From Pseudonocardia terrae (GTDB taxonomy: Bacteria > Actinomycetota > Actinomycetes > Mycobacteriales > Pseudonocardiaceae), in assembly GCF_021343995.1 (NCBI RefSeq), contig NZ_JAJTTE010000058.1, forward strand, positions 1-42,586: a stretch of 42,586 nucleotides of DNA. The letters are read 5' to 3'. Positions within the stretch are counted from its first letter, which is position 1, and each line of letters starts with the position of its first letter. Under the pieces are notes generated by a model. The model saw only the letters and a list, made by a program, of their open reading frames with translations. It did no database searches and was not told where the DNA came from. Below, piece by piece: positions 1 to 7,239 of the stretch. The position numbers and the translations under genes are program-made.

Positions 1-612
1 GAAGGTGACAGGAGTGCTGTCCCAGGGGCCGTCCGGTACCGCTCGCAGCGATCATGGGCGCAAATGCCGTGATCCGCGCGAGAGTCACAGGAGCACTGCT
101 CGAGGAACCCTCCCGTACCACTCGCAGCGATCATCGACGCGAGGCCGTGAATTGCGCGAGAGTCACAGGAGCGCTGTCCCAGGGACCGTCCGGTACCGCT
201 CGTAGCGATCATGGGCGCGTGACCGTGATCCGCGCGAGAGTCACAGGAGTGCTGTTCGAAGAGCCCTCCCGTACCGCTCGCAGCGATCATCGACGCGAGG
301 CCGTGAATTGCGCGAGCGTAACGGGAGCGCTGCTCGCAGGACCCTCCCGTACCGCTCACTCCGATCATGAACTCTTGATCGGAGCGAAGGTGACAGGAGT
401 GCTGTCCCAGGGGCCGTCCGGTACCGCTCGCAGCGATCATTGGCGCGAGTGCAGTGATCCGCGCGAGAGTCACAGGTGCACTGCTCGAGCAACCCTCCCG
501 TACCACTCGTAGCGATCATGGGCGCGAGGCAGTGATCCGCGCGAGAGTCACGGGAGCGCTGCTCGAAGGACCCTCCCGTAACGCTCGCAATGATCATGGG
601 CGCAAGACCACT
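1..612. repeat. Tandem array of about eight 78-bp units
   Basis: Eight imperfect copies run head to tail, starting near 1, 81, 159, 237, 315, 387, 466 and 544. Most are 78 bp; unit 5 is 72 bp and unit 6 is 79 bp. Each unit begins with a version of GAGAGTCACAGGAG and contains a GATCAT core and a GATCCGCGCG-like end. Two subtypes are seen: units 1, 3 and 6 carry CTGTCCCAGGG, while the others carry CTGCTCGAGGA or close variants. Because 78 is divisible by three, several frames stay open on both strands, but the predicted peptides look like translated repeat. The array starts at or before the window edge and ends 34 bp past the 3' end of the oxidoreductase gene. I see no gene in it. Confidence 0.9.
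359..384. other. Perfect 9-bp hairpin inside repeat unit 5
   Basis: CTCCGATCA (359-367) and TGATCGGAG (376-384) are perfect reverse complements separated by 8 nt. No other unit carries it, and unit 5 is also the only 72-bp unit, so the palindrome replaces the usual unit end. It could be a terminator without a T tract, a protein site, or a scar of rearrangement. Confidence 0.6.
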
Positions 613-645
613 GAGACAGCGGGTCCGCGAGCGGCCCTGGGCGGG

Positions 646-2256
646 TCAGGAGTAGATGCGTTTGTGGGCGGCGCGGATCGCGCCGCGGTAGAGCGGGCCG
701 AGGCGGCCGGAGGCGGCGAGGGCGGCGCGGGCCGCGTTGGCGCCCGCCCCACCGTGCACCGCCCCACCGGGGTGTGCCGAGGAGCCCGCGAGGAAGAGCC
801 GGTCGACCGGGGTGTCCGCCCGGCCCAGCCCCGGGACGGGCCGGAACACCAGCTGCTGGTGCACCGCCGCCGTGCCGCCGTTGATCGCGCCGTCGACCAG
901 CCCCGGGTTGCGCCGCTGCAGGTCCGCGGGCCCGGCCACGCTCCGCGCGCGGATCAGGTCGCGGAACCCCGGGGCGTTGCGCTCCACCGTCCGCTCGACG
1001 AGCTCGGCGTGCCGCAGCAGGTCGTTCTCGCCCCAGCCCAGCCCCCGGGGCACGTGCGTGTAGGCCCAAGCGGACTCGGTGCCGGCGGGCGAGCGCGACG
1101 GGTCCGCGGTGGTCATCTGCCCGAACAGCAGGAACGGCTCCTGCGGCACCCGCCCGGCGGCGAGGTCGGCGGCGTAGCCGCGCAGGCCGTCGAGGTCCGC
1201 GCCCAGGTGCACCGTCCCGGCCCGACGAGCCCCCTGCGCCGTCCACGGCACCGGGCTGTCGAGCGCCCAGTCGAGCTTCACGGTCGCGGTGTCCCACTGG
1301 AACCGGTCGAGGTCGCGGACGAACCGCGGCGGCAGGTGCGTCTCCCCCACCAGGTCCCGGTACAGCACCGGGGCCGGGACGTCGGCGAGCACCGCGCGCC
1401 GCACCGTGACCGGTGTGCCCTCGGCGTCGCGCACCCCGACCGCGCGGCCGGACCGCAGCTGGATCTCGCGGACGGGCCGGCCGCACTCGACCCGCCCCCC
1501 GCGCTCGCGCAGCCGGGCCACCAGGGCGTCGACGATCCGGCCGGCGCCGCCCTCGGGCACGGGGAAGCCGACGTCCTGGCCCAGCATGCACAGCAGCCAG
1601 CCGAAGACCGCGCTGCCCGCCATGTCGGGCCCGAGGTCGGTGTGCAGGGCGTTGCCGGCGAGCAGCAGCTTCGCGCCCTCGCCCGCGAACCGCTCCTCGG
1701 CGAAGCGCCGGACGGGCTGAACGACGGTCCGTGCGAACCGCAGCGCGTCGGCCGTCCCGAGCGCGCGCAGCAGCCGCGGCGTGCCGCGGACCGGCGGGAA
1801 CGGGCGCAGCACCGTCTCCAGCAGCGGGTCGCGGATCCGCGCCCACTCCTCCGCCAGCGCGCGCCAGGCCGCCCCGTCGCCCGGGGCGAACGCGTCGAGC
1901 GCGTCGGCCGTGGTGTCGAGGTCGCGGGAGAGGACGACGCACCGGTCGTCCGGCGTGACGTGCGCGACGACCTCGGGGGCGTGCCGCCAGCGCAGGCCGT
2001 ACCGGTCGAGGCCGAGGTCGCGCAGGATCGGCGAGGCCGCGCCGAGCGGGTAGAAGGCGCTGAACAGATCGCTGCGGAAGCCGGGCGCGGTGATCTCGGC
2101 GGTCCGCACGGCACCGCCCGGGGCCTCGGCGGCCTCGAGGACGAGGACCTGCCACCCGGCGTCGGCCAGCAGGTTCGCGGCCACCAGGCCGTTGTGTCCC
2201 GCCCCGACGACGACGGCGTCGACGGCCTCCGAGCCGTCGGCGGCGGCCCCGCTCAC
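646..2256 (-). CDS. Phytoene desaturase-like FAD-dependent oxidoreductase
   Basis: A 536-residue protein of the NAD(P)/FAD amine-oxidoreductase family that includes carotenoid desaturases. The N-terminus has the dinucleotide-binding signature VVGAGHNGLVAANLLADAG with the downstream acidic residue (LVLEAAE), then GGAVRT and a region shaped like CrtI-type enzymes (SDLFSAFYPL). The C-terminus has the second FAD contact, LFLAGSSAHPGGAVHGGAG. The GTG start at 2256 overlaps the TGA stop of the upstream SRPBCC gene by 4 nt (GTGA), implying translational coupling. The actual substrate cannot be read from sequence; many actinobacterial members are not carotenoid enzymes. No phytoene synthase gene is present nearby. 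It is the last gene before the tandem repeat array. Confidence 0.9.
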   Translation of the reverse strand: MSGAAADGSEAVDAVVVGAGHNGLVAANLLADAGWQVLVLEAAEAPGGAVRTAEITAPGFRSDLFSAFYPLGAASPILRDLGLDRYGLRWRHAPEVVAHVTPDDRCVVLSRDLDTTADALDAFAPGDGAAWRALAEEWARIRDPLLETVLRPFPPVRGTPRLLRALGTADALRFARTVVQPVRRFAEERFAGEGAKLLLAGNALHTDLGPDMAGSAVFGWLLCMLGQDVGFPVPEGGAGRIVDALVARLRERGGRVECGRPVREIQLRSGRAVGVRDAEGTPVTVRRAVLADVPAPVLYRDLVGETHLPPRFVRDLDRFQWDTATVKLDWALDSPVPWTAQGARRAGTVHLGADLDGLRGYAADLAAGRVPQEPFLLFGQMTTADPSRSPAGTESAWAYTHVPRGLGWGENDLLRHAELVERTVERNAPGFRDLIRARSVAGPADLQRRNPGLVDGAINGGTAAVHQQLVFRPVPGLGRADTPVDRLFLAGSSAHPGGAVHGGAGANAARAALAASGRLGPLYRGAIRAAHKRIYS

Positions 2257-2684
2257 GACCGCTTCCGCACGACGGCGTCGAGCCGGGCCAGGCTCTCCTT
2301 GTTGCGCGGCACCAGCAGCGCCTGCTGCACGAGGTCCGGGAGGAGCGTCGCGGGCCCGGACTCGGCATGCTCGTCCATCACGACCCGGGTGCCCCCCGGC
2401 TCCGGCCGCAGGGTGATCCGGATCCGGGCCGCGCCCGACGGCCAGGCGTGCGCCGTGAGCTCGAGCAGCGACCTCGGTTCGCTGGCCACGACCTCGGTCC
2501 GGTCCTGGATCAGCAGGGGCCAGGCCCCGACGCTGTGGTGCAGCCGGGTGCCGACGGCCGGGAAGCCCTCGTCGACCGCCCGCATGTGCGTGGCGCCCAC
2601 GACCCACAGCGGGTAGTTCCAGCCGTCGGACAACACCTGCCAGACCTTGGCCGGCTCCGCCGGCACGAACCGATCGACCTCCAT
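2253..2684 (-). CDS. SRPBCC (START/polyketide-cyclase-like) family protein
   Basis: 143 residues, the usual size of a single SRPBCC helix-grip domain that binds a hydrophobic ligand in a deep pocket. The start MEVDRFVPAEPAKVWQVLSD matches the family's first strand and 'VW..L.D' helix; the GGTRVVMDE strand lies towards the end. ATG at 2684 has a good ribosome site (GAGGGGAGCG). It overlaps the following oxidoreductase gene by GTGA and lies 96 bp downstream of the SDR gene, so the three probably form an operon. The ligand is unknown; the pairing with a desaturase-like enzyme suggests a lipid or isoprenoid, which is inference. Confidence 0.85.
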   Translation of the reverse strand: MEVDRFVPAEPAKVWQVLSDGWNYPLWVVGATHMRAVDEGFPAVGTRLHHSVGAWPLLIQDRTEVVASEPRSLLELTAHAWPSGAARIRITLRPEPGGTRVVMDEHAESGPATLLPDLVQQALLVPRNKESLARLDAVVRKRS

Positions 2685-2780
2685 CGCGCTCCCCTCGTAG
2701 TCGTAGATCCGTGTCCGTGCTCGACCGTGCGCTCGGCTCCGAGCCCAGCGCTGTGTTCAGCCCCGCGCTCGGCCGGGTGC

Positions 2781-3737
2781 TCAGCGCCGGGCCAGTCCCA
2801 CGGCCGCCCCGACGGCGGCGGCGAGCCCCAGCCCCGCGGCGAGCCGCCGCGCCCGTTCGCGGCGGAGCCCGTTCCAGCCGTCGTGCACCCGCCGGGGGCG
2901 GTCGGGCGGGTCGTACAGGTTGCCGGGGTCGTCGACGGGGCCGCCGCCGCGGACGAGCACGTACCGGCCCACCTCCGCGGCGAACAGCCGCTCGGCGCTC
3001 TCCGGCCAGACCTTGTGCTGCAGCAGGAGCAGCCGGCCGAGCATGCCCCCGGCCACCACCTCCCGGCGCGGCCGCCGGATCTGGTTCAGGATGGTCCGCG
3101 CGACGCGCTCGGGGCTGTACGTCGGCGCCGCCAGCCGCGGTCGTGCACCGCTGTGGTTCGCGGCGTCGCGCCAGATCGGGGTGTCGATCGCCGCCGGGAG
3201 GACCGTGCCGACCCGCACCCCGCGCACGCCGGAGGTCCGCAGCTCCTGCCGCAGGCTCACGGCGAGCGCACGGATCGCGAACTTCGCCATCGAGTAGGCG
3301 GCGCCGTAGGGCAGTGCGACGATCCCGAGGATCGACGCCACGTTGACGATCACGCCGTGGTCGCGTTCCACCATCCCGGGCAACACCGCCCGGCAGCCGT
3401 GGACGTAGCCCATGAGGTCGACGTCCAGCACGCGCCGGACGTCGTCGAGGGGCACGTCGAGGAACGCCCCGAACTGGATGACGCCGGCACAGTTCACCCA
3501 GGCGTCGACCCGGCCGAACCGCTCGGTCGTCTCCCGCACCACGCCCTCGACCGCGGCGAAGTCGGTGACGTCGGCGGGCGCCGGGACGAGGCCCCGACCC
3601 GCCAGCTCGCTCAGGGCCCCGGCGTCCCGCGCGACTCCCACGACCGTGGCCCCGCGCTGCAGCAGCGCGAGTGCGGTGGCGCGCCCGATGCCGCTCGACG
3701 CGCCGGTCACCACCACGACGCTCCCCGCGATCTCCAC
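2781..3737 (-). CDS. Short-chain dehydrogenase/reductase (SDR)
   Basis: 318 residues. The N-terminus carries the NAD(P)-binding motif TGASSGIGRA, followed by PADVTDF, NCAG and the catalytic YSMAK (Tyr-x-x-x-Lys) preceded by a serine in VASILG. The C-terminal 60 residues extend beyond the classical fold and finish with a basic stretch and a short hydrophobic segment (LAAGLGLAAAVGAAVG), possibly a membrane anchor. The GTG start is taken at 3737 because it lies 10 nt after a GGGTA -10 element, giving a leaderless transcript; no Shine-Dalgarno sequence precedes it. It heads the minus-strand group with the SRPBCC and desaturase-like genes. Substrate unknown. Confidence 0.9.
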   Translation of the reverse strand: MEIAGSVVVVTGASSGIGRATALALLQRGATVVGVARDAGALSELAGRGLVPAPADVTDFAAVEGVVRETTERFGRVDAWVNCAGVIQFGAFLDVPLDDVRRVLDVDLMGYVHGCRAVLPGMVERDHGVIVNVASILGIVALPYGAAYSMAKFAIRALAVSLRQELRTSGVRGVRVGTVLPAAIDTPIWRDAANHSGARPRLAAPTYSPERVARTILNQIRRPRREVVAGGMLGRLLLLQHKVWPESAERLFAAEVGRYVLVRGGGPVDDPGNLYDPPDRPRRVHDGWNGLRRERARRLAAGLGLAAAVGAAVGLARR

Positions 3738-3747
3738 GGTGGGCTGC

Positions 3748-3771
3748 TACCCGCAGGTCGCGCGGCCACAC
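3748..3771 (-). promoter_or_regulatory. SigF-type promoter (GTGT-N15-GGGTA) for the SDR gene
   Basis: On the minus strand GTGT (3771-3768) is followed after 15 nt by GGGTA (3752-3748). The known actinobacterial SigF consensus is about GTTT-N14/16-GGGTA, so there is one mismatch in the -35. The GTG start follows GGGTA by 10 nt. Confidence 0.55.
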
Positions 3772-3826
3772 CTGACCGCGCCACCACCTGCGCCGCCCCC
3801 CCGGGGCACCGCGGCCGGCCCGCGTC

Positions 3827-3937
3827 TCAGCCCGGCATCGTCTCCCCGCCGGCCCCCTGCGGCTCCTCCGGGGCGGTGTCGGGCTCGTTGCCGGGCGCCC
3901 CGGTGGTGGTCGCCTCCTTGAGGACCTGCTCGGGCAT
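3827..3937 (-). CDS. Possible small acidic protein (36 aa)
   Basis: An ATG at 3937 opens a 36-residue frame beginning MPEQVLKEATTTG and rich in Glu, Pro, Thr and Gly, unlike the Arg-rich shadow frames around it. That composition is the only argument for coding. There is no clear Shine-Dalgarno sequence and no recognised family. It lies between the SDR promoter region and the membrane protein gene, on the same strand. If it is not real, 3772-4044 holds no gene that I can support. Confidence 0.3.
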   Translation of the reverse strand: MPEQVLKEATTTGAPGNEPDTAPEEPQGAGGETMPG

Positions 3938-4044
3938 GGTGTCGTCGTGGTCGTCGCGTCCGGTCAGGTCCGGGGCGTGCCCACGTGCGGCCGGTTCACT
4001 CCTCGGCGCGGCTCCAGGGCCCGGCCACTCCCGGGACGAGACGC

Positions 4045-4605
4045 CTAGGACGAGATCTCCACGTCCGAGCGCGCCACCTCGACGTGGGCCCGTTGCCGCG
4101 ACAGCAACGCCGACGCGGCCGGGTCGCCGGGGAGCACCTGGCCGGCGAAGGCGTCGGAGTGCGCCACCATGCGGCCGGTGAAGGACACGCGGTCGCCGGC
4201 CGCGACGGCGAGCGGCGACTCGCCCGGCTGCGTCGCGAGCCGGACCCACACCCGCTGGTCGGGCTCGGGACCCAGCCAGAACCCGTCGCCTGCCGGAACG
4301 GACTGCACGGCGACGCCCTCGGCGGTGACGGTGTCACCGGCGAACCCGGAGAGGTCCCCGCCCGGCCCGGAGGCGCGCTCCAGCGGCAGCAGGGTGGTTC
4401 CGCCGGCGGAGAGCCCGCTCGCGGCGCTGGTGTCCGCGACCGTGCCGGTGCCGCCCAGCGGGTCCCACCGCACGAAGGCGGCCACCGCGACCAGCGAGCA
4501 GACGGCGGAGATGGTCGCCCAGAGCCACAGCGGGGCTCCGAGGCGGGGGCGCGCTCGGACCCGGACGGGGGCCGCGACGAGGCCCTCCGGGTGCACGTCG
4601 GTCAC
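4045..4605 (-). CDS. Single-pass membrane protein with OB-like outer domain
   Basis: 186 residues from a GTG at 4605, chosen because GGAG lies 6 nt upstream; an in-frame GTG at 4659 would add 18 residues. About 25 cytoplasmic residues (VTDVHPEGL...) are followed by one transmembrane helix (LWLWATISAVCSLVAVAAFV) and an outer domain. That domain contains GDTVTAEGVAVQSVPAGDGF, VWVRLA and GDRVSFTGRMV, spaced like the strands of an OB fold. No known enzyme motif is visible. Similar small anchored OB-like proteins are common hypothetical proteins in Pseudonocardia-type genomes, which I recall in general only. The gene lies downstream of the ChaB-like gene on the same strand. Confidence 0.7.
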   Translation of the reverse strand: MTDVHPEGLVAAPVRVRARPRLGAPLWLWATISAVCSLVAVAAFVRWDPLGGTGTVADTSAASGLSAGGTTLLPLERASGPGGDLSGFAGDTVTAEGVAVQSVPAGDGFWLGPEPDQRVWVRLATQPGESPLAVAAGDRVSFTGRMVAHSDAFAGQVLPGDPAASALLSRQRAHVEVARSDVEISS

Positions 4606-4699
4606 AGCAGGCTCCTCGGCGGACGCGATGGGGGTTCCGCCCGGTATTCCTCCCGTCACCGCCGGTCAAACGCGTGTCACCAATCTGATGTGATCCCGG

Positions 4700-5134
4700 T
4701 CACTTGCGTCGCGCGCGGGCCGTCTCCCGGTCGCTGGCCTTCTCGATCTCCTTCACCAGCTCGTCCTTGTTCTTGCCGTCGGGATCGTCGATGCCGAGCT
4801 TCTGCGCGACCTCCACGAGGTGGCTCTTCCTCGCGTTGGCGTCGACGCCGCCGGCGGTGTCGCCGTCGTCGGACCGGGACTGCGGAGCGCTCTTCTCGGC
4901 CTGCTCGTCCGACGGGCCGGGCTCGTCCTTCGGCTCCCAGTGGTCGCCGACCTTCTCGTGGGTGTGCTTGAGCGCGGCGTAGGCGGCGCGGTGGGCGCGC
5001 TCGCCGTCGCCGTAGCTGTCCTCCGCCGACTCGAGCGTCTTCTTGTAGGTGCGCACGGCCTTGTCGTCGGAGCGCGCGATCGTCGACGGCACGTCGTCGC
5101 GCATCTTCTCGGCCTGCTCGTGCTTCCCGGCCAT
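4700..5134 (-). CDS. ChaB-like protein with Rho-N/SAP-like C-terminus
   Basis: 144 residues. Positions 1-65 fit the ChaB family: DDVPSTIARSDDKAVRTYKK, then AHRAAYAALKHTHEKVGDHW, matching the family's 'LP..A..I....F..A......AHR.AWAAVK..YEK' pattern. A charged linker leads to a C-terminal segment (NARKSHLVEVAQKLGI, then KNKDELVKEIEKA) typical of the Rho termination factor N-terminal or SAP helix-extended-helix fold, which often binds nucleic acid. ChaB was named for cation transport regulation in E. coli, but its function is poorly known. ATG at 5134 has GGGGAGGAGACGGAG upstream. It follows the SDR gene by 27 bp, so both likely share the SigF-type promoter near 5980. Confidence 0.85.
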   Translation of the reverse strand: MAGKHEQAEKMRDDVPSTIARSDDKAVRTYKKTLESAEDSYGDGERAHRAAYAALKHTHEKVGDHWEPKDEPGPSDEQAEKSAPQSRSDDGDTAGGVDANARKSHLVEVAQKLGIDDPDGKNKDELVKEIEKASDRETARARRK

Positions 5135-5161
5135 CTCCGTCTCCTCCCCGATCGGCTTCGA

Positions 5162-5965
5162 TCAGCTCTCGGCCGAGCCGGGCTCGGCCATCTTCCGGTG
5201 CGCCCCGGCCTTCAGCTTGTCCGGCAGCACGTCGTTGGCCATGCTCTGCGCCCGCGTCGACAGCGACCCGGCGACGACCTTGTCCTTGCCGTCGAGCAGG
5301 GCGTCGATCCCCTGCCGCGCGATCTGCGCCGGGTCGTCCTTGTCCGAGGCGCCGATCTTCGTGTCGTCCATCTCGGCGCGGTGGAAGAAGTTCGTCTCGG
5401 TGGGCCCGGGCATCAGCGACGTCACCGTGACGCCGCTGTCCCGCGCCTCGAGCTCGGCCTGCACCGCCTGTGCGAAGGACTGCAGGAAGGACTTCGAGGC
5501 GTTGTAGATCGCCTGGTAGGTGCCGGGCATCTGGGACGCGATCGACGACGTGACCAGCACGCGGCCCTGGTGCCGCGCCTCCATGTGCTGCAGCACGTGC
5601 TTGGCCAGGCGGACCGTCGAGGTGATGTTCACGTCGATGATGTCCTGCTCGGCCTCGAGGTCGTTCTCGACGAACGCACCACCGAGGCCCAACCCGGCGT
5701 TGAGCGCGGCGACGGCGAGCGGGCGGCCCGTGGTGCCGACGGCCGCCCATACCTCCTCGACGCCCTCGCGGCGGCGCAGGTCCGCGTGCACCGTCGTGAC
5801 GTCGGTGCCGTCGCCGGCCTCGCGGATCTTCCCCTCGGCGGTCTCGAGCGCCGCGTCCTCCGCGGTGACGACGAGGTCGTAGCCGCGGCGGGCCAGCTCG
5901 CGGGCGAGCTCGAGCCCGATCCCGCTGGAAGCCCCGGTGACCAGGGCGAGTTCTCGGGTCGTCAT
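5162..5965 (-). CDS. Short-chain dehydrogenase/reductase (SDR)
   Basis: 267 residues with TGASSGIGLELARELARRG at the N-terminus, HADLRRREG, LNAGLGLGG, the catalytic serines VTSSIAS and the YNASK active-site motif. It ends with DKDDPAQIARQGIDALLDGK and a basic tail, an arrangement seen in SDRs of the YqjQ/DltE type. The ATG at 5965 is preferred over upstream in-frame starts because a GGGTA element ends 9 nt before it. It is followed by the ChaB-like gene on the same strand. It is not closely similar to the SDR at 2781, so it is not a recent duplicate. Substrate unknown. Confidence 0.9.
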   Translation of the reverse strand: MTTRELALVTGASSGIGLELARELARRGYDLVVTAEDAALETAEGKIREAGDGTDVTTVHADLRRREGVEEVWAAVGTTGRPLAVAALNAGLGLGGAFVENDLEAEQDIIDVNITSTVRLAKHVLQHMEARHQGRVLVTSSIASQMPGTYQAIYNASKSFLQSFAQAVQAELEARDSGVTVTSLMPGPTETNFFHRAEMDDTKIGASDKDDPAQIARQGIDALLDGKDKVVAGSLSTRAQSMANDVLPDKLKAGAHRKMAEPGSAES

Positions 5966-5974
5966 GCCCTCGAC

Positions 5975-5997
5975 TACCCGTCCCGCCCCCGCCGAAC
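5975..5997 (-). promoter_or_regulatory. SigF-type promoter (GTTC-N14-GGGTA) for SDR-ChaB
   Basis: Minus strand: GTTC (5997-5994), 14-nt spacer, GGGTA (5979-5975), then 9 nt to the ATG. One mismatch from the GTTT -35. The geometry predicts a leaderless mRNA. Confidence 0.6.
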
Positions 5998-6059
5998 CGT
6001 CGGCGCCGACGCAGCGCCGAACCATCAGCGGGGAGCCGGCGGCGGGTCAGGGGCGACCG

Positions 6060-6266
6060 TCAGCAGCGCTCCAGCGCCCCGGGCTTGTGCACGGCCTCGC
6101 TGTCACTCTTCTCGCTGCGGACGAGGTACTGCGGCTCGTCCTTCGACGCCCGCACCGTGCGCCCGCCGGCCTCGGTGTCCTCGGTGATCTTCTTCAGCAC
6201 CTCGCCCTCGGCCCAGCCGCCGTGGCTCTTCCAGCGGACCTTGTCGCCCTTCTTGAACTCGCTCAT
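6060..6266 (-). CDS. DUF2945 (Tudor-like) small protein
   Basis: 68 residues beginning MSEFKKGDKVRWKSHGG, with GEVLKKITEDTE and YLVRSEKSDSEAVHKP, which is the conserved pattern of the DUF2945 or 'hypervirulence-associated TUDOR' family. The ATG at 6266 has CGGGAGG 7 nt upstream. Family function is not established. On the minus strand, 39 nt upstream of the start, lies a GGGTAT (6309-6304) with only a weak -35, so SigF-type control is possible but unsupported. It stands alone between the SDR-ChaB pair and the DUF2236 gene. Confidence 0.85.
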   Translation of the reverse strand: MSEFKKGDKVRWKSHGGWAEGEVLKKITEDTEAGGRTVRASKDEPQYLVRSEKSDSEAVHKPGALERC

Positions 6267-6336
6267 CCTGGCCTCCCGTGTGTGGCGAACGGTCCACACG
6301 GCGATACCCCGCACGCCGCGCACCTCACACCGCGTC

Positions 6337-7179
6337 TCACACCGGGCGGGCGGCGCGGGCCTCGCGGACGAGCCGGCGCGCCTCGCGGACCTCGGGCGGC
6401 GCGGGCGGGTCCGGCAGCAGGTCGGTGGCCCGGCGCAGGCCGCCGAGCAGCGCCGACGCGGCCAGGTCGGTCGTCGGCAGGCCGGGCAGCCCGTACATCC
6501 GACGGGCCCAGCGCGGGAGCGTGGCCACTGCGGCGGTCGCGGTGGCCGAGATCGCCGCCCGGGTCCAGGCGGGTGCCCCCGCCGGCGGCGCGAGCAGCCC
6601 GCCCACGGCGATCCGCGCCTCGTCGGTGACCCGCAGCCGGGGCCGCATCCGGGTGTAGTACGCCGCCAGCTCCGCCCGGGAGGCCGGCACGTCGGCCGGG
6701 TCGAGGCCGACGACCTCGGCGGCGCGGACGCTCTCGGCCACGTACGCGTCGGCCTCCGCGGCGGTGACGATCCCGGCGCGGCGGGCGACGTCGACGTACG
6801 AGTCGATCTCGCCGCAGTGCACCCAGAGCAGGCCCTCGGGCGCGTCGATCGGGAACCGCCTGCCGCTGTCCGGGTCGGTGCCGTGCAGCTTGTGGTGCAA
6901 CCGCCGGACCCGGGCCCCGGCGACCTCCACCTCGGCCAGCGAGCCGAAGGTCCGGGTGCCGACGAACTCCACGGTCCGCTGGAACCGCGGCCACGCCTTG
7001 GCCGGGTCGAACAACGCGCTGTTCTGGTAGGTCCCGCGCATCACCCACGGGTGCAGGGACTGCAGCAGCAGCGCCCGCATCCCGGCGACCCACATGACGG
7101 GTTCCAGGTGCACGCGCCAGGTCACCGACGCCGGTCCGAACAGGCCGTGGTCCACCGGCGGGGCGGCGTCGACGCTCAT
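6337..7179 (-). CDS. DUF2236 / MpaB-family oxygenase
   Basis: 280 residues. It shows hallmarks of the DUF2236 family, which includes haem-dependent latex-clearing rubber oxygenase and the fungal MpaB enzyme: SLHPWVMRGTYQNS near residue 45, RTVEFVGTRTFG, VRRLHHKLHGTDPDSGRRF and LLWVHCGEIDSYV. Conserved Arg/His in the LHHK region and His in the WVHC segment are known haem-pocket positions in the family. The ATG at 7179 follows GAGGAGG with good spacing. Most actinobacterial members have no assigned substrate, and nothing here settles it. It is separated by 60 bp from the photolyase-like gene on the same strand and may be cotranscribed with it. Confidence 0.88.
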   Translation of the reverse strand: MSVDAAPPVDHGLFGPASVTWRVHLEPVMWVAGMRALLLQSLHPWVMRGTYQNSALFDPAKAWPRFQRTVEFVGTRTFGSLAEVEVAGARVRRLHHKLHGTDPDSGRRFPIDAPEGLLWVHCGEIDSYVDVARRAGIVTAAEADAYVAESVRAAEVVGLDPADVPASRAELAAYYTRMRPRLRVTDEARIAVGGLLAPPAGAPAWTRAAISATATAAVATLPRWARRMYGLPGLPTTDLAASALLGGLRRATDLLPDPPAPPEVREARRLVREARAARPV

Positions 7180-7239
7180 CGGTGACCTCCTCGGGCGAGG
7201 TGTGCGGGCACTGTACGCGCGGCGTGTGCGCAGATGTGG

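Noticed and set aside
54..512. Open frames through the tandem repeats as a repetitive protein
   Set aside because: Frames are open on both strands, the peptide follows the DNA unit, unit 6 shifts the phase, and there is no ribosome site.
1..612. CRISPR array
   Set aside because: Units are contiguous and imperfect with no unique spacers, and no cas gene is present.
454..2616. 720-residue plus-strand frame
   Set aside because: Antisense shadow of the desaturase-like and SRPBCC genes; composition is low-complexity and no motif is seen.
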